Below, one piece after another: positions 38,497 through 43,499 of a DNA stretch of 43,499 bases. The stretch comes from SG8-41 sp035649495 (GTDB lineage Bacteria; Pseudomonadota; Gammaproteobacteria; Burkholderiales; SG8-41). The position numbers and the translations under genes are program-made. Position 1 is the first letter of the stretch. Every line of letters starts with the position of its first letter. The stretch is taken from positions 1 through 43,499 of the forward strand of contig DASRJL010000078.1 in NCBI GenBank assembly GCA_035649495.1, written 5' to 3'. The notes under the pieces are model-generated. The model ran no database searches. It had not been told where the DNA came from and saw nothing but the letters and a program-made list of their open reading frames with translations.

Positions 38497-39432
38497 TCAG
38501 CCGGCCTTCCCTCGCGCGAAGAGCGACCACAACCCGCCCGGAAGGAACACGATCACGAGCAGCAACGCCGCGCCCAGGCTCATCTGCCAAGTGTGCGGCG
38601 ACACGTCGTAGGCGATCGTGTGGATCGCGCTGAAGAGCAGCGCTCCGAGGAAAGGTGCGAGCACGCTGCCGGTTCCGGCGAGGATGGTGACGAAGACGAA
38701 CTCGCCGGAGGTCGTCCAATAGCCCATTTCCGGATCGATGTGCCCGACCGTGGTCGCCGCGAGCGCACCGCCCGCGCCCGCGAGCGTGGCGGCGATCACG
38801 TACTTGACGTGGATCGTGTAACGCACTGAGGCGCCCATGTACTCGACCCGGATCTCGTTGTCCTTGATCGCCGGGCCGAGCCGCCCTAGCGGCGATCCGA
38901 GGTAGAGGTGAACGGCGTATGCGGCCCCCGTCCCGACGAGCGCCGCGATCACCGCCATCGCGTAGCGCACCGAGTCGGCTCCCGGGCGCGCGCCGAGGAG
39001 CGTTGCGGGCGCGACGTTGAGCCCGTCGGTCGAGCCGAGCGCTTCGCTCTTCACGATCAGCCCGTAGAGAATCATGGACAGCGCGAGGCTCAGCAGGCCG
39101 AAGAAGATGCCGCGGTATTTCGCGAGCAGGAAACCGAGGACGAACGCGAGGACGGCCGCGACCGCCGCTCCCGCCGCCAGGCGCACGAAGATCTCGCTCA
39201 CCCCGAACGCTCGCGTGAGGCCCACCGTCGTGTAGGCCCCGACGCAGTAGTAGAGCGCCTGACCGAAGGAGACAAGCCCGGCGCGCAGCAGCAGCATGAG
39301 CCCCAGCACGACCAGGCCCTGGGCGATGGCGATGGTGAGGATGAAAAGCGCCCACTGCGGCAGCAGCGGGCCGCCCGCGACGATCAGCACGAAGATCGCG
39401 CCGAGCAGCAGTGGCGTGCGGTCGCGGGTCAT
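38497..39432 (-). CDS. livM: LivM-type ABC transporter permease
   Basis: A 311-residue permease with about eight to ten membrane spans, of the branched-chain amino acid type. Characteristic pieces are GLVSFGQALYYCVGAYT (LivM 'GxxSxGxAxxxxxGAY'), a large periplasmic loop with STDGLNVAP, and the cytoplasmic EAA-like loop SPLGRLGPAIKDNEIRVEYMG. ATG 39432 lies in an ATATGA overlap with the livH stop (39429-39431), a classic coupling. A longer frame upstream is antisense-like overlap with livH and not coding. It forms a heterodimer with LivH. Confidence 0.92.
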   Translation of the reverse strand: MTRDRTPLLLGAIFVLIVAGGPLLPQWALFILTIAIAQGLVVLGLMLLLRAGLVSFGQALYYCVGAYTTVGLTRAFGVSEIFVRLAAGAAVAAVLAFVLGFLLAKYRGIFFGLLSLALSMILYGLIVKSEALGSTDGLNVAPATLLGARPGADSVRYAMAVIAALVGTGAAYAVHLYLGSPLGRLGPAIKDNEIRVEYMGASVRYTIHVKYVIAATLAGAGGALAATTVGHIDPEMGYWTTSGEFVFVTILAGTGSVLAPFLGALLFSAIHTIAYDVSPHTWQMSLGAALLLVIVFLPGGLWSLFARGKAG

Positions 39433-40325
39433 ATCCTGCGTGGCTCGGCCAGGCTGAACAGTCCCCGCGGCCTGAAGGCGAGCACCATGGCCATCACGAA
39501 GTAGATGACGAAGAGCTCCACCTGGGGGACGTAGTGGACCGAGATCGACCGCACCAGCCCGACGATCGCCGCGCCGAGCGCGGCGCCGGTCACGCTGCCC
39601 ATGCCGCCGATCACGACGACGGCGAACGACAGCACGATCACGTCCACGCCCAGACCCGGCACGACCGACACCGTGGGCGCCGTGAAGCTTCCGCCCAACG
39701 CGGCGAGGAACGATCCGAAGGTGAAAGTGACGAGATAGTAGCGGCCCACGTTCACTCCCATCGCCCGGCTCATCTCGGGATCGTGGATCACGGTTAGCAG
39801 GAGCTTTCCGAACCGCGTGGCGCGCAGCATCCACGTGAGCCCCCCGCCGATGACGAGCGCGAGACCCACGAGGATCAGATTGTAGGTGGGGTAGGTGAGT
39901 CCGCCGGCCTCGAAGCTGCCGAGGAGCGCATACGGCTCGGCGACGTAATACGGGTTCACGCCCCAGATCAGCTTGATCACGTCCTCGAGTATCAGAAACA
40001 GCGCATAGGTGATGAGCAGGATTACCACCTCGTCCTTCGCGTACATGAAGCGCAGGAGGCCCCGTTCCATGGCCGGGGCGAGGACAAGCGTAACGAGCGC
40101 CGCGGCGCCGAGCAGCACCGCGTAGGACAGCACGGGCGGATAGCCGCGCGCGAGCCACGCGCCCGTGAGCGAGGCTCCCGCGTAGGCGCCGAGCGCGTAG
40201 AAGCTCGCGTGGGTGACGTTCAGTATCTTCATGACGCCGTAGATGAGCGTCAGCCCCACCGCCGCGATGAACAGCCAGGCAGAATAGATGATGCCGTCGA
40301 TGAGGACTGGGGCGATTTCGTTCAC
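39429..40325 (-). CDS. livH: LivH-type ABC transporter permease
   Basis: A 298-residue permease, hydrophobic throughout with about eight spans. LivH traits are NEIAPVLIDGIIYSAW at the N-terminus, VGLTLIYGVMKILNVTHASFYALGAY, the conserved cytoplasmic loop ATRFGKLLLTVIHDPEMSRAMGV, and VVVIGGMGSVTGAALGAA. The start is GTG at 40325 with no strong ribosome-binding site; a terminator-like hairpin sits between it and livK, so less permease than binding protein is expected. The natural cargo is undefined but aromatic acids or amides are likely in this setting. Confidence 0.92.
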   Translation of the reverse strand: MNEIAPVLIDGIIYSAWLFIAAVGLTLIYGVMKILNVTHASFYALGAYAGASLTGAWLARGYPPVLSYAVLLGAAALVTLVLAPAMERGLLRFMYAKDEVVILLITYALFLILEDVIKLIWGVNPYYVAEPYALLGSFEAGGLTYPTYNLILVGLALVIGGGLTWMLRATRFGKLLLTVIHDPEMSRAMGVNVGRYYLVTFTFGSFLAALGGSFTAPTVSVVPGLGVDVIVLSFAVVVIGGMGSVTGAALGAAIVGLVRSISVHYVPQVELFVIYFVMAMVLAFRPRGLFSLAEPRRI

Positions 40326-40344
40326 AGGCGCGTGCTATGCGAAA

Positions 40345-40367
40345 ACGGCTGCCGGAGAGGCAGCCGT
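40345..40367 (-). terminator. Intercistronic terminator/attenuator between livK and livH
   Basis: A perfect nine-base stem ACGGCTGCC / GGCAGCCGT with loop GGAGA (plus-strand orientation) is followed on the minus strand by TTTTC. It lies between the livK stop and livH start. Such elements commonly stop part of transcription so that the periplasmic binding protein is made in excess. Confidence 0.75.
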
Positions 40368-40392
40368 CGGTCAGTTAGGGTCCTCTGCCGCG

Positions 40393-41667
40393 TTACTTCC
40401 TGAAGCTGTTCTTTATCCAGTCGGCGCTTTTCACGCCGTCCGGGGGATTCACCAGCTCCGCGGGATAGCGCTGGATGTTGACGATCGTGATCTTCCCGCC
40501 CACGCGCTTGGTCATGCCGTACGCCGTTTCCATGATTGCCTGGTGGCCCTTGCCGATCGCCATGCGCACGGTCCCGCCCGGTCCCTCGAACGTCATGTGC
40601 TCGAGCGCCGCGCCGAGCTGTTCGTTCGTGGGTGCCTTGCCGCCATTGGCGGCCAGCGCCTTCTCCCAGGCCGTCTTCACCCCCAGGATCGCCTGCGCCA
40701 TCTGGTAAGAGGCATAGTTCGGCGGGGCCTGGAAGCGTGCCTCGTAGCCCTTGGCGAACCAGCGGTTGTAGGCGTTGTCCGGCGCGTACGGGCCGAACGG
40801 TCCGCGCGCGCCGAGCACGGTGCCGTCGGGAATCTGCGCCGCGAGCTTGTGCATGATCGTCTCGCCGGTCGTGAGGACCCCGGTGCTCTTGTTGAACAGT
40901 CCGCGCGGCCCGCCTTGCAGCATCAGCGCCTCGAGATCGCCGTCCCAGAAGCTCGAGTGGATCACGTCGGCGCCCGCGCCGAGCAGCGCCGAGATCTCCG
41001 CGTTGTACTGACCCGCGAAGAGCTTGGGCATCTGCACGGTCTTCGTCTGGATGCCGGGTACCATCTGCTTCATCGAAAGCTCGAAATCGCTCCACGAATC
41101 CTGGCCCCACGCGTAGTTCTGGTTGAGGCCCGCGATCGACTTCAAGCCCGGTTTCTTGATCTTCACGTAGAGAGCGGCGCCGACACTGTCCATCGTTGCC
41201 GTGGGAGAGGTGCGGAAGACGTACTTGTACTCGCCGTCCTCGAAGATGCGAGGGGTGCCGCAGTCGAAGAAGTTCGTGAACTTCTTCAGCTCCTCCGCCA
41301 CCGGCGCAATCGCCAGGCAGTTTCCGCTGGATATGTAGCCGATGACGAGATCGACGTTGTGCCGCTGCACGAGGTTGCGAAACTCCGTCACCTGCGTGGT
41401 CGCGGTGCCCGCCTCGTCCACGATGACGGTCTCGATCTTCGAGCCGCCGAACCCGATCCTGTTGTAGGGCTTGGGGGCCTTGCCGGCATTGAGCTCGTCG
41501 ATCACGAAATCCGCCGCGTTCTTCGCCGGCACGCCGAACGGGGCCGCCGCCGGCCCGGAAATGAACGCGACGATGCCTACCTTCACCGTCCCCTGCGCCG
41601 GCGCACCTATCGGCGCGAGCACCGATGCGGCGATTCCAGCCAGCGCAAGCTGCTTCAAACCTTGCAT
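40393..41667 (-). CDS. livK: LivK-type periplasmic substrate-binding protein
   Basis: A 424-residue binding protein of the branched-chain amino acid ABC class (type I periplasmic fold). The signal peptide is about 1-25, ending APAQ before GTVKVGIVAFISGPAAAPFG. Two lobes follow, with VIGYISSGNCLAIAPVAEE and FFDCGTPRIFE near the usual ligand cleft; the typical SxxTxAxAP motif appears here as SSGNCLAIAP, a change that argues against an amino-acid ligand. GGGAGGAGACGATC precedes ATG 41667. The long frame upstream is open but has no signal peptide start. It heads the Liv genes and has its own candidate promoter at 41746-41775. Confidence 0.9.
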   Translation of the reverse strand: MQGLKQLALAGIAASVLAPIGAPAQGTVKVGIVAFISGPAAAPFGVPAKNAADFVIDELNAGKAPKPYNRIGFGGSKIETVIVDEAGTATTQVTEFRNLVQRHNVDLVIGYISSGNCLAIAPVAEELKKFTNFFDCGTPRIFEDGEYKYVFRTSPTATMDSVGAALYVKIKKPGLKSIAGLNQNYAWGQDSWSDFELSMKQMVPGIQTKTVQMPKLFAGQYNAEISALLGAGADVIHSSFWDGDLEALMLQGGPRGLFNKSTGVLTTGETIMHKLAAQIPDGTVLGARGPFGPYAPDNAYNRWFAKGYEARFQAPPNYASYQMAQAILGVKTAWEKALAANGGKAPTNEQLGAALEHMTFEGPGGTVRMAIGKGHQAIMETAYGMTKRVGGKITIVNIQRYPAELVNPPDGVKSADWIKNSFRK

Positions 41668-41745
41668 GATCGTCTCCTCCCTGGTTGGAGGCGCATGGCG
41701 AGCCGCTCGGGTCGCAGACGCGCCTGGCCGCAGCGTGGCGAGGGC

Positions 41746-41775
41746 ATATTGCAGCAGCCTTGCGCGGACGGTCAA
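41746..41775 (-). promoter_or_regulatory. Candidate sigma-70 promoter for livK
   Basis: On the minus strand TTGACC (41775-41770) is separated by 18 bases from CAATAT (41751-41746). This would give a leader of about 70 bases before livK at 41667. The match is fair, and the distance to the upstream gene's stop (41897) leaves room. Upstream read-through from gentisate dioxygenase is also possible. Confidence 0.5.
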
Positions 41776-41896
41776 GCCGCGCCGCTCGATCATGGGGTCA
41801 GATCCCGGCAGGAGCATCGGTGTGCGCAGCAGGGTGCGGAAGCAGCCAGCGGCCCCGGAAAGTCGAAACCGGGCCTGTGTTCCGCCCCTCGACGCG

Positions 41897-42445
41897 TTAC
41901 TTGCGGACAGTGAAGGAAGCGATGACCCGCTGGTAGGCGGGCTCGAGCTTGCTCCAGCTCTTCGCGTAACCCTCGCAATCGATGGCGAAGCCTCGTCCGT
42001 CGGCGAGGACATGGACGCGCCGCGACCTGCCGCCCGGCCCGATCTCCGCGAGCACGTCGTTGCCCTCGATGCGATTCGGCAGGGATATCCGTTTCCGCGC
42101 GAGGACGGTGAACTTCTGGCTCTTCTCCCTGAAGAACTGCGCGTCGTTCGCGAGCAGGAAATCCGTGAGTTCGTCCACCGAATTGAACCGGTCCATCGGA
42201 CCGCTGTGGATGCTGCACAACGCGTTATCTCCCGCCGAGCGGATGCGTACCAGGTCCGGATCCTTCGCTTCCACCGTCCAGCCGGCGGGGTAGGCGATCG
42301 ACCAGCGCCAGGCTTTGCTCGTGTAGCGGCCGAGTTCCCGCTTCGGCTGCGCCGGATCGGCGGCCTGCGCCGTCACGACGGCGGTGATCACGGCAGGAAA
42401 AAGCCAGAGGCGTGATACGTGACACGTGATACGTGACACGTTCAT
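41897..42445 (-). CDS. Exported protein of unknown function, PsbP/DUF1795-like appearance
   Basis: A 182-residue protein. The N-terminus includes a hydrophobic stretch RLWLFPAVITAVVTAQA and probable cleavage before ADPAQPK. The body begins YTSKAWRWSIAYPAGWTVEAKDP, the pattern of PsbP-like or DUF1795 lipid/ligand-binding folds that occurs in many exported proteins, and ends in AYQRVIASFTVRK. I cannot assign a function. The first 12 codons are made of the GTGATACGTGACAC word array, and the ATG overlaps the stop of gentisate dioxygenase (TTATGA), so the signal peptide start has been created out of repeat DNA, or else the true start is GTG at 42439. It lies between gentisate dioxygenase and livK on the same strand. 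Confidence 0.7.
   Translation of the reverse strand: MNVSRITCHVSRLWLFPAVITAVVTAQAADPAQPKRELGRYTSKAWRWSIAYPAGWTVEAKDPDLVRIRSAGDNALCSIHSGPMDRFNSVDELTDFLLANDAQFFREKSQKFTVLARKRISLPNRIEGNDVLAEIGPGGRSRRVHVLADGRGFAIDCEGYAKSWSKLEPAYQRVIASFTVRK
42412..42439. repeat. 14-bp tandem, GTGATACGTGACAC x2 (coding)
   Basis: Two perfect copies of GTGATACGTGACAC follow (on the minus strand, precede in coding order) the stop of gentisate dioxygenase at 42442-42444. The repeat encodes the first residues of the exported protein at 41897-42445. Confidence 0.85.
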
Positions 42446-43499
42446 AAGGCGCGGCCGTCGGCCTCCTCGCGGTAGAGGTCGAGCGCCTTCATCACCGGCG
42501 CGTCGGTGAAGCTGAAAAGGAACGCCGGACGGTTACCGGTGTTGACGTGCTCGTGGAAGGTCCACGTCGGCACCGTGAAGATGTCCTTGTCCTCCCAGGC
42601 GAGCCGGCGGCCACCCACCATCGAATAGCCCGAGCCCTCGATGACGTGGTAGTTGGTACAGCAAACGTGGCGGTGTGCGCGGGTGTGCTCGCCGGGGCGC
42701 AGCATCTGGATATAACACGCGATGGTCGGCATGACGGGGCCGCCGTTCACCGGATTCGTGTACTCGAGTATCGTTCCGTCGAACGGGCTCCCGGCTCCAT
42801 CGGCCGCCAGGTGTTGCAGGGCGGCCCGCGCCTCGGCGATCGGATAGTGCCACAGCGGTGAGTAACGGGTGGCCGGCGCTGCCTCCCACGCGGGCCGCAG
42901 GCCCCCGCTGCCGTATTTCGCGATCGACGGCTGCGCCCGCTCGTCGAATGCTTGCGTCTCCCGCTCGTACTGCTCGTAGAAACCAGCCTCCAGCATCCGC
43001 ACCAGCGGCGTGTCGAGGCCATCGAGCCACATCATCGGCGCATCGGTGTCGTTGGCGTGGTCGTGCCACGTCCAGGCGGGGGTGAGCACCAGGTCGCCCG
43101 GCTGCATGGGGATGCGCTCGGCGTTCACGACCGTGTAGCCCCCCCGGCCCTCGATGATCAGGCGCAGCGCCGAAGCCGAATGGCGGTGGGCGCGCGCGAT
43201 CTCGCCGGGCATCACGATCTGGATGTTGGCGACGAGGGTAGTGCTCGCCGAGGCACGGAGCTCGGGGTTGGTGAGCCGCAGCACCCGGCGCTCGGCCTGC
43301 TCGGTGCCGACCAGCTCGGCCGCGCGCAGGGCCTGCGGCCGCAGGTCGCGCCAGTGCCACACGTACGGCACCGCCCTGCTCTGGGGCTCGACGCCGGTGC
43401 CCTCGGCAGTCCACGCGGGCGTCACGTGCTGCGAGCGAAGCTGCGCGTAGAAAGCCTCCAGCTCGTCTTCCCGGGACTCGATCCTCGACCGTTTCAGCA
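42442..43499 (-). CDS. Gentisate 1,2-dioxygenase family (bicupin), 5' end outside window
   Basis: At least 352 residues of a bicupin Fe(II) ring-cleavage dioxygenase, cut at the right edge; the frame stays open to the border (LKRSRIESREDELEAFYAQL is partly visible), so the true start is outside. The first cupin has ARAHRHSASALRLIIEG and LTPAWTWHDHAND; the second has TRAHRHVCCTNYHVIEG and VPTWTFHEHVN. H-x-H pairs at both sites fit the gentisate dioxygenase family, in which the first cupin holds the catalytic iron. The likely reaction is opening of gentisate, or a close relative such as salicylate or a hydroxynaphthoate, to maleylpyruvate. It heads a run with LivKHMGF, bicupin and receptor 10, so uptake and ring cleavage of one aromatic acid are likely linked. 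Confidence 0.9.
   Translation of the reverse strand, partial: LKRSRIESREDELEAFYAQLRSQHVTPAWTAEGTGVEPQSRAVPYVWHWRDLRPQALRAAELVGTEQAERRVLRLTNPELRASASTTLVANIQIVMPGEIARAHRHSASALRLIIEGRGGYTVVNAERIPMQPGDLVLTPAWTWHDHANDTDAPMMWLDGLDTPLVRMLEAGFYEQYERETQAFDERAQPSIAKYGSGGLRPAWEAAPATRYSPLWHYPIAEARAALQHLAADGAGSPFDGTILEYTNPVNGGPVMPTIACYIQMLRPGEHTRAHRHVCCTNYHVIEGSGYSMVGGRRLAWEDKDIFTVPTWTFHEHVNTGNRPAFLFSFTDAPVMKALDLYREEADGRAL

Noticed and set aside
38497..40158. 553-residue frame extending livM upstream over livH
   Set aside because: The extension is a shadow of livH; the ATG at 39432 overlaps the livH stop in the usual Liv operon way.
1..43499. tRNA, rRNA, transposase, integrase or riboswitch
   Set aside because: Searched by eye on both strands; no cloverleaf with conserved T-loop, rRNA motif, DDE/Tyr-recombinase motif or known riboswitch core was recognised.

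Overview
This is a GC-rich window packed with catabolic and transport genes. Ten full-length solute receptors of the Bug/TctC family (periplasmic receptors of tripartite tricarboxylate transporters) plus the tail of an eleventh strongly suggest a betaproteobacterium of the Burkholderiales type, where this family is hugely expanded. CaiB-type CoA transferase, CoA ligases, crotonase, gentisate dioxygenase and a Liv ABC system fit an organism living on organic and aromatic acids. No rRNA, tRNA, CRISPR array, insertion sequence or phage gene was recognised. No TctA/TctB membrane partner lies in the window.

Layout. 1-5.2 kb: a CysB-like LysR regulator (cut by the left edge) faces a forward cluster of TauD-type dioxygenase, EthD-like tandem protein, enoyl-CoA hydratase and both subunits of a succinyl-CoA-synthetase-like ligase. 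5.2-8.4 kb: three tandem Bug receptors, reverse. 8.5-11.4 kb: CaiB CoA transferase, class II glutamine amidotransferase, DUF805 membrane protein and DUF3565 protein. 11.5-14.3 kb: twin cyclic-nucleotide-domain protein, Lys/Glu-rich exported protein and a Bug receptor, reverse, followed by a degraded Bug tail. 14.6-15.8 kb: a cysteine-dioxygenase-like cupin and a thioredoxin-fold protein whose first active-site Cys codon is TGA. 15.9-22.3 kb: FAD monooxygenase, three Bug receptors, a small membrane protein and an enolase-superfamily enzyme. 22.3-31.7 kb: fused NDP-forming acyl-CoA synthetase, a carboxymuconolactone-decarboxylase-like protein, two paralogous isopropylmalate/isocitrate-type dehydrogenases, an LVIVD-type exported protein and two Bug receptors. 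32.0-34.8 kb: PilB/GspE-type ATPase plus HDOD protein. 34.9-43.5 kb: one long reverse run of gentisate dioxygenase (cut by the right edge), exported protein, LivK-H-M-G-F, bicupin and Bug receptor, which reads as an uptake-plus-ring-cleavage operon.

The most notable item is the candidate selenoprotein at 15356-15820. An in-frame TGA replaces the first Cys of a CxxC thioredoxin motif (U53-x-x-C56), the same frame continues for 101 more codons through the rest of the thioredoxin fold, and two perfect hairpins lie just behind the TGA where a bacterial SECIS belongs.

The second unusual layer is intergenic. At least ten gaps carry arrays of short repeated words (7-14 bp), many starting inside or directly at the stop codon of the preceding gene and often pairing into hairpins. 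The word differs from gap to gap, but CATCACCAGT-type words flank both ends of the ligase beta-subunit gene, and a related 14-mer (CAGATARAGCGNNN) forms arrays at two places 15 kb apart. Small duplicated fragments of neighbouring genes (a Bug C-terminus, a dehydrogenase 3' end, a 34-bp direct repeat) show that the region has been reshuffled by local duplication.
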